In this document: positions 11,925 to 23,235 of the stretch, piece after piece
How positions within the stretch are numbered: position 1 is the stretch's first letter
How the letters are laid out: each line of letters opens with the position of its first letter
DNA from: Sorex araneus
Taxonomy: Eukaryota; Chordata; Mammalia; Eulipotyphla; Soricidae
Assembly: GCF_027595985.1 (NCBI RefSeq)
Contig: NC_073313.1
Span: 110,602,552-110,666,551 of the forward strand
Direction of reading: 5' to 3'
DNA: 64,000 nt
Notes under the pieces: model-generated
Databases searched by the model: none
What the model was told of the DNA's origin: nothing
What the model saw: only the letters and a program-made list of their open reading frames with translations
Program-made: the position numbers and the translations under genes

Positions 11925-13440
11925 TATGTTAATAATAGGTCTCACACATGCAATATACTAACACCACATCCTCGAAGAGTGTATGCTTCCCTCTGCCATT
12001 ATCTCAGTGTCCCCACTACAACACATTTCATGATTAGTTTAGTACTGTAGACCCATTCACAGGTTCTGTTGCCTTCGGCCGTTTGTTATTTCTTGTTTTG
12101 ATTGTTCATGTCCCTTACAGGAAAGATATCCTACTGTATATGCCCCTCTGCTTCATACTAACACTCTTTATTTTCTCTAGAGCCATCCAAATAGTGGCAA
12201 ATTCATGATCTCAACCTTTCTAATAGCCTATTAATATTCCATTGTGTATCTGTACTCTCGTTTTATTATAGAATTCATCTGTATTTGGACACAGTTGTTT
12301 CAAGAATAGGGTTATTGTGCTGCTAGGAACATAGAAGTACAAATGCATTTTCTCAGTAGAACTTTTGGGCCCTTTGGTACATGCCAGTTAGTGAAATTGC
12401 TGTGTCATATAGAATTTCAACTCTTAGATTTATTTTGAGAACTGTCCATGTTATTTTCAAAAGAAAAGTTGAAGCATTTGACATTCCCCAAGCAGAGGAT
12501 GAGTGTTGCTTTTACCCTACATCCAGGCTGTAACTGTGTTTGTTTGTTGTTTTATGTGTGAGCAAGTATCACTGCTCTGAAAATATTTGTCATTAAGAAA
12601 CCTCTAGAAAACAAAAAAATGGGAAAAGTCTGAAAATAAATGAAAAAAGGTAACAAAATAATCTCATTGTTTGGATTTAGGTTTTCCTGTGAGAAGAGGT
12701 ACATTACATTTTTTTCACATACCAATTGGCCATCTGTATGTCTGCTTAAATGAAGCTTCTGCTCATCTCTTCTCCACAGTTTTTAATGGGGTTGCGTATT
12801 TCTTTCTTGTTACACTTTGTGCTTTCTGTATTTTGGATATTAGCTGATTATAAGCTCAGTTATGGACAAATATTTTCTGCCAATATATGGGGTATCTTTT
12901 ATTGTGGCTGTCATTTGTTTTGCAGTGCAGAGATTCTTAATTAGATGTCCTTCCACTTGTTTATCTTTGTTTCCTTTAGTTTGTTCAGTATCTTTGAATC
13001 ATTGAAGATGGTTCCATATACAATGTCAGGAGCGCTTTTTTCCAATATAATTTATGGATTAAATCAGATATTAAGGTCTTTAATCCATTTGAATTAATTT
13101 TTGTGCATGGTGTAATATAGGTCGAATTTCATTCTTTTAAATATGAATGATTAGTTTTCCCTGCACAACTTTGCTGAGAAGGCTTTCTCTGCTTCTCTTC
13201 ATAATTTTTAGAACTTTTGTCAAATATTAATTGACCATCTACCTCACTTGACTCTACATTCTTTTCATTGGTCTGAGAGTCTAAATTTATCTCAGTATAG
13301 CACTGTCTTTATTTCTATAGTTTTCTAGTATAATTTAAATTTATGGAAAGAAAAGCCCCTCAACCTATTTTTTCTAGGATTTCTTTGGCTATTCTTACTC
13401 TGCATAAATTTAAATAGCACTTGTTCTTTGTCTTTTAGAA
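11925..13440 (-). mobile_element. antisense L1, 3' UTR and ORF2 C-terminal part
   Basis: The left end carries the old L1 tail motif acatgcaatatactaacacc. Antisense ORF2 follows, with tattccattgtgtatctg then gggttattgtgctgctagg near 12,230-12,330. It is degraded. Confidence 0.75.
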
Positions 13441-13763
13441 CCATCATAGATTTCCCAAACTTTATATACAAAACCTACCATATTGCATACCCAGCCTAAT
13501 ACCACAGCCAGTCCCATTCCATATGTGTGAGAGAACCCATGGTTCTGCACAAACTTCATGAAAATATCAACTCATTCTAAAGTTCATCCACCTATCCCAC
13601 AGTAAATACTCGAAAGCTGTGATGGTAGTAAGAAGTAAGAATTCACAAGGCTCTGAATTATCACCAGAGGAGAGGGAGGGCCATTGAACTTTAAAGTAAC
13701 CCTATAATCTATATCTAGAACTCAAAACAACAAACCAGAAACAGCAAAAATTTACCAGTTTAT
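13441..13763. other. unassigned DNA between L1 pieces
   Basis: No frame, RNA or repeat was recognised. Its right edge is the left target-duplication copy of the inverted L1 that follows. Confidence 0.4.
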
Positions 13764-14108
13764 CTTCCTTGAGAAAGTTTGTGTTCATTTCATTGCCCCA
13801 TTTTCTGATGGGTTTAGATGCTTACTTCTTGTACAACCAGTGTCTTGCATATCTTTGATATCAACCCCTTATCACATGAGTATTGGTTGAATATCCTTTC
13901 ACATTCTGTAGACTGTCTTTGTATTTTAGTCTTTGTTTCTTTTGAGGTGCAGAAGCTTCTTAGTTTAAGATAGTCCCTTTTGTTTATCTCTGTTTCCACT
14001 TGCTTGGCCAGTGGAGTGTCATCTTTGAAGATCACTGAAACGCAAACATGAAATTTTGTAAGTATGTAACTGTACCTCATGGTGATTCACTATTAAAAAA
14101 TAAATTTT
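13764..14108. mobile_element. 5'-inverted L1 end (twin priming)
   Basis: The left part (13764-about 14028) is antisense ORF2 C-terminus, with the landmark gaggtgcagaagcttcttag. The right part (about 14034-14108) is sense L1 terminus, ctcatggtgattcactatta with an A-rich tail. Related flanks aaaatttaccagttta (about 13747-13762) and aaaaattaccaggtta (about 14110-14125) are probable target duplications. A sense 3' end with an inverted 5' part is the twin-priming signature. Confidence 0.65.
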
Positions 14109-14335
14109 AAAAAATTACCAGGTTAGGCCCATCAGGGAAAGAAAAGAGAAACACTCATCCAAATCCCTTTAAAACTCTCAGTGGTTGGGGGGTGAACTAC
14201 AAAGACAAAATGGAAAAACCAAGTAGAAATCTACCAACGTTAATGAGTGAAGATAATGAGCTACATTTTTACTAGCCAACCTTTAAATTTCTCAGATAAT
14301 TTTTTTAGAGACACCATGTTGAGGGTATGGTGTCA

Positions 14336-14502
14336 TATATGGGCTAAAGGAAATTATGATACAAGTAAAAGTAAGGAGATTGCTTCACATGCAGTTTACA
14401 TAGGTTCAGTCCCCAAGACTACATATGGTAACATGTGCATCAGTAGAAGTGATCCTAATCATAACACCAGGAGTAAACCCTGAGCACAGCTGGTGTGGTC
14501 CA
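14336..14502 (+). mobile_element. diverged type 1 SINE
   Basis: gggctaaaggaaattatgat, a box-B-like taggttcagtccc, actacatatggtaacatg, then aacaccaggagtaaaccctg and tggtgtggtcca. Old, and truncated at its 3' end by the adjacent LTR. Confidence 0.7.
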
Positions 14503-14503
14503 G

Positions 14504-15697
14504 TGTAGGATAACATGGGATTTGTCCTTTAAGCCTTGCCGCAGGGAACTTAGTTTACCTTAAAACAATGTCCTTTCTGTATGGACACAGGAAGACAGTT
14601 AATAATATGCTTTGTAACTTGGGAGCTGATTGACTCCAATAATATTTACTCCCGGTCATCTGCTTTTTCTATTCAGTTGCCCTTAGTTCCTAGTACCCCA
14701 AAATCAGGGTCCTAACAAGGGACTGAATGGACCCAGAGCAAGCTGTAAGCTACCCTGGCATCAAAATGGGCCAGAGCAAAATGCCACAATACTCAACTAT
14801 AAGTTGAGAGCATGGTCATAGACAAATGTTGTCATGATCCAAAAGTAACGACGAGACTAGGACCCTGCTGGGGTTAGGAAGACTAACCTGGCCTGAGGAC
14901 TGTGGTCTAGAATATATAGTGAATGTCCTAAGGAAGAACCAAACTTTAAATCTGATATATCACTTACTGTGCTCATACAGAATGACATTGCTAGAAATAT
15001 TAGAAGTAAATTTACTATAACTATTTAAGCGGATTACTATCTGAGGAAGGAAGAAAGGGACACACCCTGACACACCCTTGTTTAGATCCCACCCTTGAAC
15101 GGATCTCCTAGTAATCTCCTTAGATGAGATTTTGTTAATCTCCTTGAGAAATGGTCTTACACTTCTTTGTTGATTTGTTAATGTTCAACCCACCTTTCTG
15201 TCGCCACCCTATGTAATTTGCTATATAAACTAAGACTGTGGGGGAAGACGAGGGAGACAGAAAAAGACAGAAGAGACAGAAGAAGAAAACAGGGAGACAG
15301 AAGAAGACAGAAGAGACAGAGAAGGAGACACATGAGAGGACACGGGAGAAGGACAGAGAAGACACAGAAGCTGAGACAGAGAGAGGTCGGAAGAGACCAG
15401 AGGAGAGACTACAGAGACAGAGACAGAGACAGAAAGACAGACAGAAGAGAGCACAGCAGCACACACAGAAGCAGAGCACAAGGAGGAGTTGTCTTGACGC
15501 AGTCCATACGCAGCAGCTCAAGAACACCAGATGCGGCACATGCGAGAGAGAACTGCCTCGAGTGCCTGCGGACAACAGAACAGGACACACATCATTGCAT
15601 CTCCTCATCCCGTGCGCTCTGCCTTTGTAATTTTTTACAGTCCAGAAACCAACAACCAAACAACCAAATAGGAAAACAGCAATAAAACTCAATGTAA
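14504..15697 (+). mobile_element. endogenous retroviral LTR, plus strand
   Basis: It begins tgtaggataac. It carries a TATA box (tatataaa, 15222-15229), a purine-rich tract of gacaga units (15238-15470) and a polyadenylation signal AATAAA (about 15681-15686). Segments such as gtatggacacaggaag, then gtcatgatccaaaa, then gaccctgct, then cctggcctgagg occur in the same order on the minus strand at 28394-29327, so the two are the same LTR family. No internal viral genes or primer-binding site follow, because a SINE sits at the right edge. The apparent long frame at 15135-15839 is low-complexity antisense of the purine tract. Confidence 0.75.
15238..15470 (+). repeat. purine-rich gacaga/gaagaca degenerate repeat
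   Basis: Almost pure purine plus C (gagacagaagaagacag-like units) just downstream of the LTR TATA box. The other family member at 28.5-28.7 kb has only a short purine-rich equivalent, so the tract appears expanded here. Confidence 0.8.
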
Positions 15698-15872
15698 GGG
15701 GCTGGAGCGATAGCACAGCGGGTAGGGAGTTTGCCTTGCACACGGCCGACCTGGGTTTGGTTCCCAGCACCCCATATGGTCCCCTGAGCACTGCCAGGAG
15801 TAATTCCTGAGTGCAGAGGCAGGAGTAACCACTGTGCATCGCCAGGTGTGACCCAAAAAGAAAAAAAAAAAA
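15698..15872 (+). mobile_element. type 1 SINE, full length
   Basis: ggggctggagcgatagcaca through acccaaaaag and an A tail. It lies right after the LTR polyadenylation signal. Confidence 0.96.
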
Positions 15873-16120
15873 GGATGGGTTACCAAACTAATACCATACC
15901 GGACAATGTCTACTTCAAGTTTTAAAAGGCTATAAAGGACAGGAGTGACATTTAATTATTGATAAATCTATATATCAAGGAGAACATTCCCAAACATATA
16001 TACAAATAATGAGATATCATAGAATTTTTGAAGCAATTTATAATTTACCCATAAGAAGATATTGACAGCAAAACGGTAGTGGGTTGAGACTTTAACATCC
16101 CTTTATCACTGCTGTACAGA
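15873..16120 (+). mobile_element. probable sense L1 fragment
   Basis: A-rich sense-L1-like composition (aatgagatatcatagaattt). No frame. It is probably part of the same L1 as 16377-17398, interrupted by a SINE. Confidence 0.4.
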
Positions 16121-16121
16121 T

Positions 16122-16376
16122 TACTGTAGCACTGTAGTACTGTCGTCCTGTTGTTCATCAATTTGTTGAGCGAGCACCAGTAATGTCTCCATTGTGAGAC
16201 TTGTTGTTCCTGTTTTTGGCATATCGAATACACCACAGGTAGCTTGCCAGGCTCTGCTGTGCGGGCGGGATACTCTCGGTAGCTTGCCGGGCTCTCCAAG
16301 AGGAACGGAGGAATCAAACCCGGGCTGGCTGCGTGCAAGGCAAACACCCTACCTGCTGTGCCATATCTCCAGTTCA
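16122..16376 (-). mobile_element. type 2 SINE, antisense
   Basis: It runs from tactgtagcactgtagtact through gtctccattgtgagacttgt and gtagcttgccaggctctg to the head complement ccatatctccag. Full length. Confidence 0.94.
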
Positions 16377-17398
16377 ACAGATGAAGTAGGCAAAAAATTC
16401 AACAAGCAAACACTGGCCTAGAAAGAAGAAATGGAAGAGATAGTCTTAACAAACAAATATAAGACCCTACATCTTCTAAAATTTGAGTCCTTATTCTTCT
16501 CAAGTGCACAGTGGGCATTATGTAAGATAAACCACACACCACTGTGTAACAAAACATATCTCCATAAAATCAGCAAGGTAGAATAATATCATCATGGGCA
16601 AAGGGGATTTGCTTTGTCCACAGCCAATACTGTTTTGATTCGTAGCACCCCATATGATCCCCAGAGCCTGCCAGCAGAGATTTCTAAGTGCAAATCCAGG
16701 AGCAATTGCTGATTGCCAGGTTTGACCCTTCCCCCAAAAAAGATATGGCATCATCAATCCCCAATGCTTAAAATATGGGAATTAATTATAAAACAGTGAA
16801 AAACTTAAACACTTAGAAATTAAAGAGCATGCTGTTGAACAACCTGTAGGTAAATGAGAAAAAAAAGGGAAAAAAATGAAAAGATTTCAGGAAACTAATG
16901 ATAATGAATGCATATTACCATGATATATCGGACAACAAAAGCATGTTAAGAAGGAAGTTTATAGCAATTCAAGCATTTATTGGGAAGCAAGAAAGCAAAT
17001 AAATAGCAGCACGCTTAAGCAGTTAGCAAATGATCAACAAAAATAACCCAAGGCAATCAGAAGAAAATAAGATAACTTAAAGGAAAAGTAAATGAAATAG
17101 AAACTAAAAACTTTAAAGATCCTTAAAACCAGAGGCTGTTTCTTTGAAAGAATGAACAAGATTACAAACCATTAGCTAAACTCACAAAGAAAGAGAGAAG
17201 ATGCTAATAAATAGGAACAGAAATGAAAGAAAATATGTCATGACAGATATCACAAAACTTCAAGGTATCATAGAGGATTATTATGAAAATTTTTAAGCCA
17301 TGAAATTAGAGAACCCTGAAGACACGAATAAAATTTTGAATTCTTCCAAGGCTGAACCAAGCAGAACAACCAATTACTAAGAAAGAAATTGAAATGGT
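16377..17398 (+). mobile_element. sense L1 ORF2 fragment
   Basis: A-rich sense L1 with ORF2 landmarks such as gatcaacaaaaataacccaa and attagctaaactcacaaaga upstream of the reverse transcriptase core. It has many stops. A truncated diverged SINE (about 16595-16742) lies inside. Confidence 0.7.
16595..16742 (+). mobile_element. diverged type 1 SINE, 5' shortened
   Basis: gggcaaaggggatttgcttt, then agcaccccatatgatcccca, ending tttgacccttcccccaaaaa. Confidence 0.75.
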
Positions 17399-17571
17399 GG
17401 GGCTGGAGCAATAGCACAGCAGGTAGGGTGTTTGCCTTGCATGCGGCCAACACAGGTTCGATTCCCAGCATCCCATATGGTCCTCCAAGCACCGCCAGGA
17501 ATAATTCCTGAGTGCAGAGCCAGGAATAAACTCTGTTCATCGCTGGGAGTGACCCAAAAAGCAAAAAAAAA
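17399..17571 (+). mobile_element. type 1 SINE, full length
   Basis: ggggctggagcaatagcaca, gttcgattcccagcatccca, gacccaaaaagc and an A tail. Confidence 0.96.
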
Positions 17572-19040
17572 GGGGGGTGGGGAACAAGCAGCACATGGGC
17601 TCAGTAGCATATGTACAGGTTTCCTTTGTTCAAGTTCATTTTTATAGGGTTTCTACAAACTACCTCACATGGATATTTCTACCTAGGTAAGAGTCCACAG
17701 CTAGTCTGGTTGTCAAGGGAAAAAGTTGGAAGTAGTTGATGGCATTCTTTGATATTCCTTCCCTGGCCTTTGTTCCTGCTGGAGCATCTCTCAGAGGATG
17801 GACCAGTCTCCTTTGGGTCTGTGCTGGCACCAGGCAAAGGTCTTATCAGGCCTTAGTTCTGGTATCCACAAGGTGGGGTTTTGTGGCCATAGAGCTGTTG
17901 GTTTAATTGGTTCCCAAGAATTTATTGCCATGGGTTACCCTCCTCTATAAACCTGCTTGCCTGCTTCATATAGCTTCAAAGATATTTCATTGCCTTAGGT
18001 CTTGAAGAGGTAAGTGCATCAAGGTCTGAGATCTGGAGTTTCTTTGTGCTAACTAAAGGACTGTAGACCCTGCCTGCATAAGGAGGGGGGAAACCTCATG
18101 CTACATTAGTTTTAATGAGGCCCAAACAATGAATCACTGGGTTTCAGATTTGTCAGTTTGAAACTTCAAGAATTGAGAACATAATTAGAACTGGAGTTGC
18201 TAAAAAGTTTTTCTATGTCCTTGGGAGGGCAGAGTGGTTTGCTGCTTTATACAATACTTTCTCTCTCTGGGATAGTTAAAACAGAAAATCAAGAAACAAC
18301 AACAAAGACACATATCATTATATCTATTCCTATGAATATAAGAACAAAAAATAATTTCTTAACTATTCATTTGGTTGATAGAAAAGGACTGTGTCCATAT
18401 TCTCTGGTTGACATGGAAACAACAAGCCATTCACTTACATTGGACCTGATAACAGACGCATTTAAAGAAAAAAATCTCTTATGGACATTTATGAGCACTT
18501 AAAGACATGACCAGTCTATATAAAGAAATGGGGAAACCCATCAGGGCAACCCCAAGTGCTAGATAGGAGCATACACCACGTACATGGCATGTAGTTTTTT
18601 TTTTCTTTTGTATACTGCTGGGCCAATGGCAGTTACATCCTATTTCTGTTGACTGCATAATACCAATAATTATTATTAGGAGGAGCTTTAGATAAAGATA
18701 CATGATATATGATATTTTTAAAGAATTTTTAGGTCCTTGGTGTGTTCACAGGAGTAGATTTACTCGTTCTCTGTCAGAATCTCATCAGAACTTGGTATAA
18801 AATATAACTGATTTTATCCTTGAAAGGGGAACATAACTAGAAATTCCATTAAATTTAACAGCCATGGGAATTCTCAGGATGTCTTGGTAAGAGCTTTTCC
18901 ACTGAGGCAGCAATTTATCTGAGGGGTTCCAGCCTTCCAAGATTTTTTAGTAAGACTAAACTACCAAGCTGAATTTTATCCAGAGGTAATTCTTTACTTG
19001 AGACAAAACAACATTCTCATATTCCTGAAGTCAAAGTAGT
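17572..19040. other. unassigned interval, no gene
   Basis: The middle (17640-18130) is more balanced in base composition than its L1 neighbours and resembles neither SINE nor L1. It could be an old LTR or unique DNA. The short frame at 18197-18502 shows no recognisable family. I see no RNA gene. Confidence 0.4.
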
Positions 19041-20935
19041 TCTCTATCACATTATACTGTAAATTGAAATCCATAATCATTACAAATAAAAATCTCAAAA
19101 AAATGTTTGACAATGTTGAAGGCTACCAAATCAACACATAAGGATAAATGGTATTTCTACATGCAAACAATGAAATAAAGGAGAACGAATTTTTTTAAAT
19201 TCCATTCAAAATTCACAATTGCATGTCAAAAACTGAAGTATGTGGGAACCAGCTTAACAAAAACATAAAACCTCTTTGACAAGTGGTGCTGGATATACTG
19301 CTACATGCAAAATATAATGAGTTCAGACCTCTTTCTAATTCCAGGTGCACAAGTCAGATAAAAATGGATTAAAATCTTCAAAGTTTTGCTTGGTTTGTAG
19401 TACTTATATAGTGATATATGGACCCAATTATATCAACATTCCCTAAATCTTATTAAATGTGCAAAATCTATCATCTTTCTCCTTTTGTGTATCTGCAAGA
19501 GAAAATTAAGAATGGGATAATATATCTCCAAAGGGATCACACTATTCTAAAATAAAATTATTCCATTTGAGTTAAAAAAATGGATTAAAATCCTCAATGC
19601 CAGACCTGAATCCATAAGGCACATGGAGGAAAATGTAGGGAGAACCCTCTATATTGAAGCTAAAGGCAGCTTCAAGATCAAACACCAGCAACATAGCAAG
19701 TAGAAGCAAAGATAAACAAATGGGACTACACTAAAATAAGAAGCTTCTGCACCTCAAGAGAAATGATGACTAAGACACAAAGACAGAACACAGAATGGAA
19801 AAAAATTGTTTACCATCTGATAATGGGTTAATATCCAAGATATACAAGGCAATGTTAGAACTTTACAAGAAAGACACCCAACCCCATCAAAAAGAGGGGA
19901 TAACAAATGAACAGAAACCTTCTCAAAAGAAGAAAATGAAGAGGCCAAAAGGCTTGAAAAAATGCAATACATCATCAGGGAGACGCAAATCGAAACAAGA
20001 AGATACCATCCCACACCACAGAGACTGACACACATCAAAAAGAACAAAAGCAACCAGTGTTGGCATGGAATCAGGGAGGAAGGGACTCTCATTCATTGTT
20101 GATGAGAATACTGACTGATTCAGTTTTATTTGAAAATAGGAGAATTTCTAAAAAAACTAGCAATTGAGCAAACTAGAAATTAAATTAGAAATCTAATTTA
20201 AAAACTAGAAATAAGACCCAAAACACGCTGCAGAAGAGCCATCTGCAGTTCTATGTTCATTGCAACACTGTTTACAATAGCCAGAATCTGGGAACAACTC
20301 ATGTGTCTGAGAACAGTTCACTGATTAAAGAAACCATGCCTTATCTACACAATGGAATACTATGCAGTCACCAGAAAAAATTGAGTCATTATATTCACTT
20401 ATAAATGGATGGACATAGAAAGTACAGTAAGTCATGAAATGAGTTAGAAGGAGAAGGACAGACAGAATCACTATACTCAATTATAGAACATAAAAATATA
20501 TATGAGACTAATACCCAAGGACAGTAGAAACAAGTGCCAGGAAGATTGATCAGTGAGTGGAAGTCTGCCTCAAGTGCTGAGGGAGAAGGTAGTTTGGATG
20601 GAGAAGGGGCCACTATGACATAAATGGTTGGAAATGATCACTCTGGATAAGAAGTGCATGTGAAAATTAGCAAAGGATCTAATATGATAACCTGTCAGTA
20701 CCTGTATTGCAGAAAGTAATGCCCAAAAGGCAAGTGAGAGAAAGAAGAAATGTACCTGTCATAGAGGCAGGCTGGGAGTGGGGGACGGGGTGGAGGGAAG
20801 GAAACTGGGAACATTGGTGGTGAGAAATGTGTGCCCTGATGGAGAAATGGGTGTTGTAACATTGGATGACTGAAACCAGATCATGAACAGCTTTGTAACT
20901 GTATATCTCATGGTGATTCAATAAAAAGTAATGAT
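19041..20935 (+). mobile_element. sense L1, ORF2 C-terminal half and 3' UTR
   Basis: ORF2 landmarks run in order: caccagcaacatagcaagtag, aataagaagcttctgcacct, ctgataatgggttaatatcc, gcaatacatcatcagggaga, aatggaatactatgcagtca. The family 3' UTR follows (ctgtcagtacctgtattgca) and the terminus ctcatggtgattcaataaaa. The frame is broken. Confidence 0.88.
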
Positions 20936-22278
20936 AATAATAATAAAATTAAAAGTAAGTGAAAAACTAATTTAAAGGAACTACAAATCACTGCTCTGGA
21001 CATAAAAGAAGACATGAGGAAGTGGAAACACATTTCCTGTTTCTGGAATGGAATTTCACTCACCTCACACATTAAAAGGGCAAATGGAAAAACCACAGGA
21101 TCTTGTTTTGGTGTCAATGATAACCCATAAAATTTCTGGCAACTAAAAGGCAAAAACTACACCTGCTCATTGCACTGAAATACCTTTACTGGGTAATGAA
21201 AATAGTCCAAATAACAGGCATAAAATTGAGTCTGCTATTGTAGAATAGTTAAATAAATCAGGACTTAGATAATCAAGCATTTAAAGCTCCATAGTTAACA
21301 CCCATAAAACCACAAGAACAATAGAAAAGTCAAGGAATTCAGATGTATTAGAAGACAGGGGCAGATGTCATACAAGTATTCAAGTTTATCATAATTCTCA
21401 AACCTGGATTAGGTAGACCTTTAATCATCACTCCATATAATAGCAATGGAAATTAAGTAATCATTTAAAATGAAAATTAAGCAATCATTGAAAGAGAAAT
21501 TCAATCAACTCAAAGAAGAACTGATTAAAAGTATTAAAGAAACCTAACATATAGAACTGAAAGATACAAAAGAATACAATATTAAGCCAGAGCAACAGAA
21601 TTCTGAAGATAGAATGTAATATAAAGAGAACTTGAATGCATATTCTTATCTTATGCACATAGAAAATTCTCCATTATATCCAAGATATATCACATTCTAG
21701 GGTATAACTGAAACATACACAAATTTATGAATATAGAAATCATACCAAGGCAGAAATCAACTACAAAAAGAAGATTGGGGAAATCTCCAAAAGTGGAAAC
21801 TAAACAAACACTGATAAATGACAACATGATCAAATAGGAAGTAAAGGAGAAAATATAAAGATTCCTGGAAACTAATAAGAATGAGGAAAAAATATCATTA
21901 TCTGTGAGACACAAAAAACGATGTCAAAATGTAAAATTCATAGCAATATAGGCCAACATTAGGAAAGAAGTAAAAACTCAATTCAACAATCTAAACACAA
22001 GAATTAACTCCTGGGGAAGGAACAACAAATTAATCCCCAAATAGTCCCCCAAAAAGTAGTTTAAAAAAGCATTTATTACCACGGAAATTAAAATCACGAT
22101 GACAATGATATATAATCTCACACAGTGACAACGGCACCTATCAAAAACGTGGGAAATTCTGTGTTGGTGAGGATATGATTAAAGAGGATTCTCCCCCACT
22201 GTTGGTGGAAATATTATTGGGTTCAATTCTATGGAAAACAATCAGGAGGTTGCTGAGAAAATTAATAGACCTGCCATA
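20936..22278 (+). mobile_element. sense L1, ORF1/ORF2 remains
   Basis: A-rich remains. caatcattgaaagagaaatt near 21,485 fits an ORF1 coiled-coil coding part, and gaaatcaactacaaaaagaa near 21,755 fits ORF2. It continues after the nested insert at 22,279-22,868. Confidence 0.65.
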
Positions 22279-22868
22279 GAGCAGCCAGATTCCGCTCCCA
22301 GCCAGAAGGCTCTGCAGCACCTCCCACACCCAACATCTTCAGGCATATAAACTGGCCTGCTCACAACTGAATCTCATCAAGCTGCTAAGCCACCAGATCA
22401 TTCCAGCTCCACAGCTCCTAGAGCTCCTGACCACAAACTTGGTCACACAACGCCTCCAACTTCCACAGTACTGACAGCCCAATACGAGCACAGAAAACTT
22501 GATGGGAAAATTGCACAGAAACCCACTAAGTTTAGTGAGTAAGAACAATTAACACCAAAGACTCAACTACCACCAACTAGTTCAGTAAATTCTCTTTGAC
22601 AATGACTTTAGGAACACCATTAAGAGCTTTAACAATGACCTCAATTGACTTTTTCTGCTATATTTTTGGCAATTTCATTTGCCTTTTTTGTTGTAACAAG
22701 AATATAAAGTAAATTTGTTTTTGCCTGCTAAGGTTTTCATGGAGAAGCAGAAAACTGGGACATTGCTGGAGGGAAGGTCACACTGTTTGTGGGATTGGTG
22801 TTGGAATATTTAATGCCTGAAACATCATAAACAATTTTGTAAATCGTGGCACTATAATAAATATGAAT
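22279..22868 (+). mobile_element. nested ~590-bp retroposon with L1-like tail
   Basis: It interrupts a sense L1: the host reads aaaattaatagacctgccat before and aaaaataatagagctgctat after, diverged copies of one target site. The 5' half (22,280-22,560) is richer in C than the host and unlike L1 coding DNA. The 3' end (gggattggtgttggaatatt … cactataataaa) resembles the L1 terminal sequence. I do not recognise the family. Confidence 0.5.
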
Positions 22869-23235
22869 TAACTTTAAAAATAATAGAGCTGCTATATGAC
22901 CCAGCAATTATACTTCTTGATATCTAACCCCAGGACACAGAAACATTCAATCAAAAGGAAAGTTGCACCTATTACTCATTGCTACACTCAGCACAATATC
23001 TAGGATTTAGAATCAACCAAAGAGAGATGAGTGGATAAAGTATGGTGTATTTACACCATGGAATACTATGCAGTTACAAGAAAGGACGAAATCATACAAT
23101 TCTCTGAAACTTGGATGGAACTGAAGGCTATCATGTAAAATGAAGTGAGTTAGAACATGGACAAATATCAGATGCTCTCACATTTTATGACATATAGATA
23201 AGAGGAGGAAGTCATGCAAGGTATCAAAGAAAGAA
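22869..23235 (+). mobile_element. sense L1 ORF2 C-terminal end, continuation
   Basis: It carries atgacccagcaattatactt, then accatggaatactatgcagt, then a partial 3' UTR. It continues the element at 20,936-22,278. Confidence 0.8.

Noticed and set aside
15135..15839. 234-codon minus frame and 155-codon plus frame
   Set aside because: They run through the purine-rich LTR tract and a SINE; low-complexity composition and no family.
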